Position numbers and translations under genes: made by a program
Notes under the pieces: generated by a model
Told to the model about the DNA's origin: nothing
Seen by the model: only the letters and a program-made list of their open reading frames with translations
Databases searched by the model: none
Shown: positions 24,290 to 36,200 of the stretch, piece by piece
Layout of the letters: each line of letters begins with the position of its first letter
Position numbering within the stretch: the first letter of the stretch is position 1
Origin: Siphonodentalium dalli
Taxonomy: Eukaryota; Mollusca; Scaphopoda; Gadilida; Siphonodentaliidae
DNA: 64,000 bases
Assembly (NCBI GenBank): GCA_032622095.1
Contig: CP136066.1
Span: forward strand, 156,759,152-156,823,151
Direction of reading: 5' to 3'

Positions 24290-27200
24290 GTTACCCGTAC
24301 CTTTCCCGGCAAGTACTCGGCTGATACATTATTAGCCCTAAGTTCCGATGCGAATGTCGTATCCGACTATCCATCTCCAGGTCTTCTGAAGCTATTTACT
24401 TTACTTGCAGGGGTCTTAAACTCTTTAAGTGGCCACTTTTTGTTCGTTTGTGAGTGCTGACAGGTATTAGTTTAGGATGGAATATTACATTGGCTTATGG
24501 TCCTATTGTGCATGTGTGTATATATATATATATGTATATACATATATATCTATATGTCTGTGCATGTGTATGTATATATTGTAGGTTATCAGGTCAATCC
24601 AGTTCTTTGATTCAGATGCATAGCGGTGTTTTTGTTTCCTCGTGGCCTCCACCTGTTAGAAAATTCTATGCTTTACCATATAGTTCAGTGGGCAAGATAC
24701 CTTTGACGGAGATACAATATTTTCCTAAAAAAGTAAAATATATATCTCCTAGAAGTATATTGCCCACTGAACGCTGAGCTCCCTCCCAGGGTTTCGCACC
24801 CACCCCGCTCACGAGGAATGTCCTACTGGGGATAAAAAATATGGCGATTCTTTCACTACGTGTCAGAAACCACGTGATTACACGGGTCATGAACATGACA
24901 GAAGATATGTACCATAGAATTTCCGTACGTTTTTTTCAACTCGGAGAGTTAACCCCTCCTACTTGGGATAATATACCATATAGTTCAGTGGGCAAGATAC
25001 TTCTAGGAGATATATATTTTACTTTTTTAGGAAAATATTGTTTATATGACGTAGCAAGTCAAGGTCATTTGTTCACTTGTTATGTATATAAGCAAGTGGG
25101 GACACAGTCAAGATCTCTTTTTCTTCTTGTGACTCGAAGGGAAGTACACGCTATGAGCAAATGAAAACCACATATTATTGTCGGCTTCATTTAACAATTC
25201 CGTTCCAATTTGTTTAATTTGTTGTGACATCGTTTCATTTTTGGGAAACGACACAATAATTATTAAAATAATATCAGAGTGACAATTTCATTCAATTTCG
25301 GTTTCGGAGCATGTGGTTTAGAATTCCGAATTGAATTCGAAATTGAATTCGTCTGTATATATGCAGCCGTTCACGTGTTGAACTCTCTTTGGGAATGCCT
25401 ATACAGCACAGTTGCTATGTTATCTCTGTTCTTGTGGTTTTAGAATGTATGTATTAGAACATTCAACCAGTGAGACAACATTGCAGTTATAACTTTGTTT
25501 ATGTGGAAATTGCCACGTGACAACATTCGTTTTGTTTACGTCGAAATTCTGAAATTGTCACTCACACATCTGTTTCATGTTGACATATGTAGCAAAATTA
25601 GGGATCAGGTTTGGGTCCTTTTTTCGTTTATCTAGGAATTAACTCACTTGTGTGGTTTTGCTTGGCTCATAGTTCACTATGAATTCGTTTACAATACAAT
25701 ACACATTGAGATTGTTTGCCAACAAAATAACTTTTTTGTCAGATCACTGACACAATTTCACACGTAATAATGTGACACATCAGTCACCTAATTTCCTGGA
25801 ATATTTTTAGGTCACTTTCCTGATCCTTATAACTGGTCATAAAACAAGCAATTTTCTTCCTCGTATGGCCTCGGTTTCAGTCACCCCATTGTCAAGCAGG
25901 TTCAGGCTAATCAAATTCCTCGTTCCATGCAGACCTTGAGGGGCCCCGCCGCATACTTCACCAATGTCACTGTAGGCAAGGCGCCATACTGTTCCGAGGG
26001 TGGGTTCCAGTATGCACGGATCCGACCATGCTCGCCCGCTGCTGCTGGATCCTACCTCAGATTTTTTGTCCTCCCATCTCCCTTTCACAAGCAGGTGGGA
26101 CGTACAAAGATCTGTCAGCCCCCTAGGGAGCAACTTAACTGGTATCGCATCACGTCACAATTTGCCATCCAAACTTGGATAATAGCCATGCATTTTAGTA
26201 TGAATTTTATGTGACGTTGAGATTGAGAACAAAATACTTTCATCATGTCAATGTGAGGCTCTTTATTGGATAATCAAAATTTCCAAAGTAAGTTGCTCCC
26301 TGGCGTCTACCCTCGGGTGGAATTGCTGTTAAGACCATTTCCTGGGACTCTGCATGGCCGTAAAATGCTTGCTCTTTGACGGGAGGTGAGTTGTAGCCAG
26401 TGTAGCCACTGGGGCTGTGGCAATTCATTCTATGTGTATTTGACTGATCTGCCCATTCAACATGTAGTTCAATGCGGATTGTGTTCATTTAGAAACATTA
26501 AGTGTGGTGTCATCATGTTGGTGAGGTATCTGGATTTGTGTCGTGACCAAGTATGTCGCCACCGCCCTACTGGCTGCACGGTATGATTCAGCTTCACGTC
26601 AAGGTTTAAGCTGGCTCCAGTTAGGGGGGGAAACAGTCTGAACATTAATCATACCTCGATGTCTCTTCCCAGGCTTTACGCAGCCCTGTTTATTCAGTTT
26701 TTTTAACTTTAAAGATAACAAAATCCAAAAATTGTTTGGATCTGCCGATCCCACATTTAGATTACAATTCTAATTAACAGGGCTGCTTGCCATCCAATTC
26801 GAATCCTGATTCTCACTTTGGTTTTCGGAGAGATCTTGTGGCTCTAAAAAAGAGCTAGAGTTAATTGCAAGGCATCGAGGTGTGGCAGACACAGTTTCTC
26901 GCCTCCGATTTGGGTCCTGGGAGGTTCGAGGGGAGACCGAGCATTGGGCCACCAGACAGCGCGCCGGCTGATGCCGGATAATCTCGGGTGCTGTCCATAA
27001 CAGTGTCCATAGCACAGTCATCGGCCGGGGCAGAGACTTTTAACAAACACTCAATTTGTTCTACAACCATGAGGTTTTACCAGGGCTCAAACTTATTACC
27101 TTTCCACTTGTCACTGATTAGCATTGTCCTTTGTTTATGGGTGACCGTTCGATTTTTCTGGTGATAAATTTACACAGATCATCTTTCGCCCTTACTACGG

Positions 27201-30200
27201 TTCCATGGGGCGAAACACCAAGCCTTGGATTCCTTGCGAGTGTCAATCTGGCTTTCTGCAGTTATAGGCTCTTTTTTCTGCGAACCAAGTTGTGACTCAC
27301 GTTTCTCTGTGCGTAGAACATTCATCAGCGACTTTTAACAAACACTCAATTTGTTCTACAACCATGAGGTTTTACCAGGGCTCAAACTTATTACCTTTCC
27401 ACTTGTCACTGATTAGCATTGTCCTTTGTTTATGGGTGACCGTTCGATTTTTCTGGTGATAAATTTACACAGATCATCTTTCGCCCTTACTACGGTTCCA
27501 TGGGGCGAAACACCAAGCCTTGGATTCCTTGCGAGTGTCAATCTGGCTTTCTGCAGTTATAGGCTCTTTTTTCTGCGAACCAAGTTGTGACTCACGTTTC
27601 TCTGTGCGTAGAACATTCATCAGCTTTTGACTCTACAGTCTTAGGACAATCCCAATGGGCTTTTTACCTGTAGTACCTGTTAGATCTATTCTCGCTCAAT
27701 ATCATGGCTTTACAGTTTGGGTTAGCTTATCAGGTTACGATATAGACAATTGAACTCGCGCAATCTTCTAGGGTGGCGGTACGGTAGGTAATAACCTGTT
27801 CCATGTGAACAGGTGCATTTCAGAACTTTGAGCCTTGCATCATGCCAACAACACACGTTGATGCCCTGCTTGAAGGAGTCCTTTGTAGGGGTTCCACGAT
27901 TAGTCGTATAATCGATGAACCGTTGATAAAGCCGATCATCGATTACCATTTATATCGTCGATTAATATGCATTATTTAATTTGACATCAGGACATGTCCA
28001 GTATTATTGAATACCGTGTTTGTTTTACAGTTTAATCTACAACCGATGGGTTAACAACCTGTGATCGCATATCAACGAGATTCCGTCAACAGGAGTACTA
28101 CTAACCTATGTTGCAAACAGTCTGCAGTTCATTTGATGATGCGCCATGGTTACTCTTCATGTTGTTGTTAATTCTACAAATTGGCGGCCCTGCAGCTTTG
28201 AAATTATGGCGATGTCATTGTATATTTCTACTTGTAAGGCGGAACTACATCTTTGATATATGCCGACTGTCACTGTCTTCAATGAGCTGAATGCACTTGC
28301 CCTTGAATCTGATTGAACCAATGGGAGTTGATTGAAATTCTCTGGAAACTAGGGAACCTATGGCATTTTAATCAGCAATGTTCTCCATGATGTCATTTGA
28401 GTATACTGTGCTTGAATAAGTATCCTTAGAGGTTAATTGTATAGGCTATTGCGTATCATGCAGTGAATGCTGAATGAACCTCGATATTATCAAATACAAA
28501 CCGTCGGCCATTCATTATGCATTCCTACTTTTATATGGTTTGCATGTTTGGCTATTCAGACACTGAAATTCATATTTACGTTCGTTCTAATGAACTCACA
28601 AATTCTATTATCACCATAACATGGCCGATAATTGTGCAGGTATAGAATACATTCTGTTCATTGGTCAATAAAAGTGGTTTGTGATGCACTTCATTAATGT
28701 AAACATGTCCTGAGCCGATTCCTCAAACAACAGCGACATTGTAGTTACCCAGCACCAAGACAATAGGCCATATTACAGAATACTTCCACTGATGGTGTTA
28801 GGTACGATTAATCGATTATAGTCTATTGTTGCCGACCGATTGTCGATTATCAAAATAAATAGTCGTGGCACCTCTGGAATCGGGCATTATTGTACTCAGT
28901 GCTCCTTTTTTGACATGCTGTCTTGCATTACTCAAACAGACGGGCAATTCGTCTAACGGCGCACATGAGACAATCATTGTTGGCGACAGAGTCTCTGCCC
29001 GCGGGGAGGACCTAGGGTCCGGGTCCTCGCTATATGAGCGACAGACAACCGTCCGACCATACACACATGTGACTGGTCTTCGGTAAATTTTGCCTTCTGT
29101 TCACACCTCTGGCATACCTCCTCGACCTCATGTCGACCGAGTATATGCTTTCTCCTTGGTCGTTGCGGTGGGCTAAAAAACAATAACTGCTCATGGACCC
29201 GGGCCCTTCGGCTGTTAAGAACAATCAGTGAATAACAAGCAGACACAATCTTCTTGTTATCCATAGTCTGGTTGTTTTTGGGACCTTAATCATCCATGGC
29301 CTGTTCCTTCTTTCAGACTGTTTGAAGTAGTTCCATCACGATGGGTCTCCTCCTTCTACACATTTTCTAATATGTTACATGCAGACTGCAAAGTATTTCT
29401 TTGAATCAAGTGTACGTGTAACTGCATACACTATTGGATTGACAGGCTGTGGAGGTAGTTACAACTCAGGACTCTCCGAACTTTTTCTTCTCGATTGTTT
29501 CGATACCAGAAAACATTTTGGGAATTTCCAAGTCCTATAACGCTCTTCATGGACTTCGTTACCTGGGGTTTTTGTTACCAGTTTCCAGACTTAAAGTAAC
29601 TACCAATCATGGGCATTGTCGGACGGAATATGGCCTCTGTCCGGTGTATTAATTCACTGAAGTACAATACTGTCATTTTGATGGTCAGTCCGAAAATACT
29701 TCTTTTGCGCCTTTATCAGTTGGTCGAGTTAGACACCGTTACTGCCAGTAGGTCGCAAACCTTACAATCTTGATGCGGTGGCTATTTAATTCTGGGTTTT
29801 CTTCACCATACATGACTTGGTGGTATGTTTCTAATCGTATTTACAGTTGCCACTTCCTCGTTTTGCATCCATATTGACCATTCAGGTAACAATAGATTTC
29901 CTTCCTCTGGTGTCGAAACGTTGGGATATCTTGGTTCGTTCAGTCACATACCATGGAGCAGGGTGGTCTATGCTTTCTGCATATGACCAGCTTACTCCAG
30001 GGAGGAGGTGGCACATGCATGTACCTGCATATGACCTTGGGGAGATTTCACAATTACAGGTTTGTCTGACTTCAGAACCAAAGGGGGGGGGGTGCATAGA
30101 TTCAGCCAATGGGCTCATTCTTCCACTTTCTCCACTCTACCTTGTACCATCAATAAAATTTGCAAATCGGTACCTTTTGGATCCATTTGTTGCTACTCAG

Positions 30201-33200
30201 CAGGTTCAAATTAATTACTCTTAACTACAATACAATAGTTTCTCATTCCTCGCAGCCTCCTCCTATGAGTTGATTCTACCATGTAGTTCAGTGTGTAACG
30301 TATCTTTGAAGGGAATATAACATTTTCAATAGATACTTACACACTGAACTCACAGGTCCCTCCCAAATTGGGATTTTCCCTCCCCGCTGCTCGGTCACAC
30401 CCCTCGAGTCTTGTAAGAGGATGAAAAAGAGATCTTGACTGTGTCCCCACTTGCTTATATACATAACAAGTGAACAAATGACCTTGACCTGCTACGTCAT
30501 ATAAATAATGATTCAAAAAGGTACTTAAGCTATTTCGTACCAAAATAATAAATTTTAAACGGATCTCATAGAATCCTTTCTTGTGAATAAAGATGAATAT
30601 ACCATGTAGTTCAGTGTGTAAGTATCTTATAGGGAATATGTATTTTCTATTGAAAATGTTATTTCCATAGGTGAGAGGCATGTCATAGACCCTCTCACAA
30701 CAACAGTGGACTCTAACGGATCATTTAAGAATAGTTTGGAACCACATGTGTACATTTCGGCATCTTTTACCATTTTCACTGCCATAATTACATCACTAGT
30801 GAGTTTCAAATTTGCGTACACACACCGTGGTTTGTCACATTCAACGCACATAATCACATCTCGAACCTTGTTCACGGTTAACAATTTTGAATTTGCAGCA
30901 TCAACTTGAGATGAGACCGACACAAGCTGTTTTGATGGGCGCTTTAGGTCATTAGTGTCCTTCCCATAAACATCCGAGAATGGCTGATAGTGGTCATCTG
31001 TGTTGTTAGCAAGAGTCGGGTCGGGTACAAACTGCAGTGAGTTGTACAAGTCATCAGGAAGCCTGGGAGGGTTTATAAGACAGTACAAACAGTTTGCGAT
31101 GTCAGCAAGTGCACACTTCTTGACCTGATATATATAATGTCTTTTCCGACAGTGTTTCTCCACAAAGTCCTTCAGTTTGGACGACTTCTCCAAATCAGCA
31201 GCAGTGAGACGAGACGCATCTAGAGTTGGATCGATTACAGTCTTCACAATTTCAAAGAATGTTTCAACTGCAGCATCAGTAGCTGTATCCTCAGTTTGGA
31301 CCTTTTCACCTTTCAGTTTCATCTTTGAGAATCTATCATTTAGAACATTTAGCACTGGTTCAACTCTTTTGGTTAGTCCTTCAGGGTACCTCGTTGCAAG
31401 CTTTCTTGAATCGTCGAGAGAAGAAATTCGTTTCATCTTCATTTCAAGTGCTGGTGTCATACGAATACGCTCAAGGGCCACATTTTGTAATGCTAAGTTA
31501 AGTATAGCATTGGCCCACTCAGCTAAATTGCACCAACTAGCCATTGGAGCGGTTCTTCCCGTGATGAACAAATCTAAGTCCAAATGAAGAAAAATTGCAA
31601 TGGAAGCCAACTGTACACTTCCATAGGTTGTCCGGTGATCGCGACCACCATCAGTATATGCTATGAGTATAGGATTGTCACTGTTAACATTGTTGTCTGA
31701 ATGGCGCCCCCTGAGCAGTTGCGTGAGTTCGCATCCATGATGGATCACATTTGATGGTCTAAAGATTTTGTCTTTGACGGTGACGTGTATAGTTCCTGAA
31801 AAGAATGATGTGGAAATATCTTTGGGAATATCACACTTGAAGGCAACAGAGGGTATAGCCCCGCAAACATGAAAGTCATGATCCAAGGCATCCAAGCGGT
31901 TATCATCTGGTTTTGTGAGTGAACCATTATGTGGTCTCACATTAGTGCTCACGGGTTTGTTTGGCTCTCCTATAGGAATGATGGCCTTGTCATCCAGCCA
32001 AAAGAAATCGCTTGATGCTCTCCATTTTATCGCAAACTCCCTTAAGTAACGCAGTTGTGCTCCACAATAATGCGAATCAACATGATCACCTCTCAATTGC
32101 CTGGTCTGAATGCGAAACTTAACTTTGAATCAACCAGTATGCTGCATTGCCCGCTTTGTCGTTGGGTGGGATGGCCAAAATTGTAATCGAACCCACTCTG
32201 TGCATGGTATAGGAGTATCTTCTGGGACCCGTTTGGTAATTATTTCCACCAAATGCTCAACACTGATAGCCATTGGAAGATACAACTGTTCCCCATGACG
32301 TCTCTCGTGAACTGGTAAAGTTAACTCGTTAAAGTATTTCTCGAGCTCTGCCCAAAATATGTCAAACTTTGTTCCATCCATGTTACCGTTTAACTTCCTC
32401 AAGTCCCAAGTGATTTCAGGGTCGTCAAGTGCCAAGAATGTCTCTAAGCGTTCATTAACTTCTTCTTGTTTGACAGTCTCAGCTAAACTACAGTCATTAG
32501 TAAGGAATCGGTACGTGTTTCGGAGAACAGCTGGTTGTGTTTTCACAGATGTCTGATATTTATTAAAGAAATCGTGCTTCATCGCCCGTGTCGCGTACTG
32601 AGGGAGACATTTATGTATCTTCTGTACTGCAGCAAGTGTCTTATCCTCACTATAATCACTGGCATCCTCCGGTAGTTTCCATATGAAGTGCACTGTACCA
32701 AGGTAGTTTCCATAAAAATATGAATAAAGTTTCACCTTGTGACTAAGCTTTAAATTATCCAAGAATTGTCTGCGTTTGGGTTTATCGCGTGGCTCAAATT
32801 TGTGAAGCGAAATCAATTCATTAGCCACAGCATCATTTAATGCAGCATATTCTGGTCGAACAACTTTCACAATATCAACGTTGACGAGGGAAAAGTTATT
32901 GTCGGGCGACCTGAGTGACGATTCAGAATGATTAGCATTTGCTGTCCTTTTTGCTTGTTGACTTAGAAAATCATAGTACTTCTGAAAAGCCGTTATCAGT
33001 TGGCCAACACTGTCATTCAGCTTAGAGTATTTCAACATCCACGGCATCATCATCAACTCGGTTAATTGATCTATGTGGACCTTCAGTGTAGACGCCTCTA
33101 TCTGAAGAAAAGAAAAAGAGAATAATAAGTACCAATTATATACTCGCATCATGTATCAGTGTGGAAAGTTAACATGCCATGAATCTCTACTCCAGCTGAC

Positions 33201-36200
33201 GCCCGTAGATCTCTACGGGCGTCAGCTGGAGCAGAAATTCATGGCATGATCTAACATGCCCCATAAATCAAGAACTGAATTTAATTTCCATTCAATGACA
33301 TTGAACCTAAAAAAAATATTAGTACATTCATGTCTCATGATATCATTCTAACAACTTTCCTATGAGTAATCAAATCATAAATTCAAAAATGTGGTATTTG
33401 TATTTCAGTATATTCACCTGTATTCAGTTCAAAAGACAACCTTGAGCCCCGGTTTATTTTGTCCACTGAATGGCAAGCATACACATGTGGCAACATATGT
33501 CAGCTCAAATTTTAGCAAAATCATGTCAGAAACGATTTTCAAACAGGCTACGAAAATTAACACTCCAGTTGAAATCCCTGTAAATGCTTCATAAATAAGT
33601 TGCTATATAACTTATAAGGCCATGGACATAACTTTAATATATATACTATATTTATCACCCAACATGAAACTCACATATCGATTAATGATTGTATTAATGA
33701 CCAAATAAAGTTTGATCAAATCGATACTTTACTTCCGATTGAATACGGTAAATGAAAATTGCGGAATGGAACCGGTACCCGAAACGAACAGGTGCTCGGT
33801 ACCCGAAACGAACAGGTGCTCTGATCCTAGTATAGTGAATTTCCTATTGATTGATTGCGTTCGTTTTTCCAATACTTTGGGGTATTAATTGTCCATTTAA
33901 AAGGTGTTGATACCACGATTGTATAACTTTAGACCACATTCTTTCAAAATATATTAGTTTGAATTTAAATTAAAATACCACAAGTATGCCTACTATAGTT
34001 AGGCTAGTATTATCATAGTTGCTGGTTGTTATTTGTGTTTTACTGGCTAATACCTTTGGTTTCTTTTTATGTCCTCTGATGTGGTCGTAATAGCCAGAAA
34101 ATCGCTTGAACATTTCTGGAAATGGTATACTTCGGTCAACCAGGTTCTCATGGAAAGGTGTAAACCACCACAGAGTCTCCGACAATGTTTTGACGACCTT
34201 CGCTCCAATAGTCTCCACATTGTCCTTATTAAATGAGAACTTTTTTCCCGGAACATGGAAATTACATCATTGTGGAGCCGAAAATCGTCCCTCATCCGTG
34301 TTGATTCAATCTGTTCAGGGTAGCATTCTGCATTCTGGTTGCACCTCTGTGCAGTCATAAGCACATCGAACGCGCTGGGCACGGGGGACTGAACAGGGAT
34401 TTTGTCCATAGGCCTATTGTCAACTTGAATGACGATGTATTTTGCCTCAAACCCGGATACAACGTGCATAGGTACATCAATTGATAGTTCATGACCAATG
34501 TCATTCTCAGCAGACGATGTTTTAGCTGTTATTCTTTTGATGACATATACATCTCCCACGTCCTTTATAAGTTCGGAAACATTTGAACTTAAATCAACCT
34601 CTTTTAGTTTTTGGGATAAAACCGTACCGCCAACGGTCACAATTTTTACACTAAAATACATTCTTTAAAATAAATCAGCAGACATGCTTTCCGGTTTCAG
34701 TTTCGCACCATTCAAAAAGTAGGAATCCGGACTCAGCACGAGTCCGCAGATGTCACCGTTTGCTACACATTACATAAAAAACGTTAAACGTGTGCCGGGA
34801 TGAGAATCCAATGCCATAATAAGTCACATATCTAACAGATAACTGTCGGGAATTTCCTTAAAAAGTTGTCGGCGGGTTCGTAAACCAAGCAATTAAATTG
34901 CTGGCGCCTTACCGGGTGATAACTTTAGTTTTAGTTGTCTGATTGTTTTCAAATTGTGTATGTGGATTAGCAACATGAAAATACAGGCCAAGTTCAAATT
35001 GAGATTCGGTCCGCCCATTTTTGCCAGAGTTATGGTCCTTGTCGACTTAGAATTTCCCGATTATTTTGGTTTTCGGGTGATAGCTTTAGTTATAGTAATC
35101 TGTTTCTTTTTTTCAATATTTGCACCAGCACAGCTAAAGCATCATTGACGAGTAGTTATCTCATAGGAAATGTTCAGATAATAAGTTTAACAAACGATTA
35201 TGTTAAACTTATTATTTTAAAAATTTCCTCAATAAATCTGGCTCCTTCTGCACTTGTATATATCTGTTGTCTGCTTGTATGACCTTAACATCCCTCCAAA
35301 TCAATAATAGACCATTCTGATGTACACTTTTTAACTGACTTGGAGCTTCTATGTAGCATAGAAAGGGTTAAACCCAAGAAAAAAAATATTTTATATTTGA
35401 TTCTCTTCTGTTATCAGGGTTCACTTTACATAAACTCTTCAATAAAATATTAATTTGATTCTTCGCTTTTTCAGGGTTCTCTATTCTTCCTTCGAAAATT
35501 CTTAACAGAACTCTCATCCAGTGAACCAGCTCCACCAAAGCCCAGTAGTCCAAAGAACGTTCCGACAACCCGAGCAGCCGACTCCGGAGTCTCCTCCTCC
35601 CCACCCGTACCTGCCCCTGTGATGAGCCTAGGTCAGACCGATTCTGTTCCAAAACAACCAGATAGCTCCGATGAACCAGAAAGTCTCGTTATGTTCGACG
35701 AGCTGGATCCTACCGCTGAACCGAAACCAGAGGATGAGACAGAAGATAATATTGCATCTTCTCAGCCTGTTTTCATCAAGTGAGTACCAAGGTTTTGCGC
35801 TGTCGGTGGCCATAATTCACAGGCCCCTGGGGAAAAAATATTAAAATACCAATATAGACTATACTAGTGACACTTGTATAGTCTATATTTGACTCAGGGG
35901 CCTAGCCTTGGCTAGTCTGGAATCCTGACCACAAACAGCTCTGCATTTGAGGTCAGATACTACGGCCCACTCACTTACATTAAGCAAACTTTGTCATTCT
36001 CTGCACCATATATGAAATGGCTGCCAATACCAGTTTGACACATAGATAAACGGAGACATAGTATATTTAACAAAATGGGAAGCAAATAGAGTGCACACGA
36101 TTTTAGATTTTTTCGACGCAAATGGTAACATACGCCAGATTTCACAATTCGGCAAGAAATTCCCAATGGAACCGAATTATCTGCACTTCATATCTATAAC

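Larger units (their letters stand above)
20368..25040 (+). mobile_element. DIRS-like element B nested in the left repeat of element C
   Basis: About 4.67 kb. The left end is CTCCGTCAAAGGTATCTTGC-CCACTGAACTATATGG and the right end ...CCATATAGTTCAGTGGGCAA-GATACTTCTAGGAG...AAAATATTG. The inverted repeats are about 180-200 bp (left 20368-20545, right 24836-25040). An internal complementary region lies at 24669-24772. The insertion site falls within the left repeat of C: CATTA before and TTTATATG after rebuild the intact right repeat of C, which reads across this point without a break. Borders are certain to about 3 bp. No coding domain is recognised inside. Confidence 0.75.
20233..30661 (+). mobile_element. 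DIRS-like element C, interrupted by element B
   Basis: Without element B it is about 5.76 kb. The left end (TATTCCCTTCAAAGATACG, then TTACACACTGAACTACATGG) and right end (...CTATTGAAAATGTTA) carry inverted repeats of over 200 bp. Near the right end is an internal complementary region (30277-30352) in which the complement of the left terminus is joined to the complement of the right terminus. This is the structure of DIRS-type tyrosine-recombinase retrotransposons. There is no target duplication, again as in DIRS. No reverse transcriptase, RNase H or recombinase frame is visible, so the copy is degenerate or non-autonomous. Confidence 0.75.

Noticed and set aside
25837-26214. Opposing frames of 98 and 95 codons in element C
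   Set aside because: No domain likeness, and no conservation with elements A or B beyond a short GAGCAA-TTAACTGG motif. Kept as noncoding.
27033-27070. tRNA-like or promoter motif at the border of the 295 bp repeats
   Set aside because: No box pair or TATA-type arrangement could be supported.
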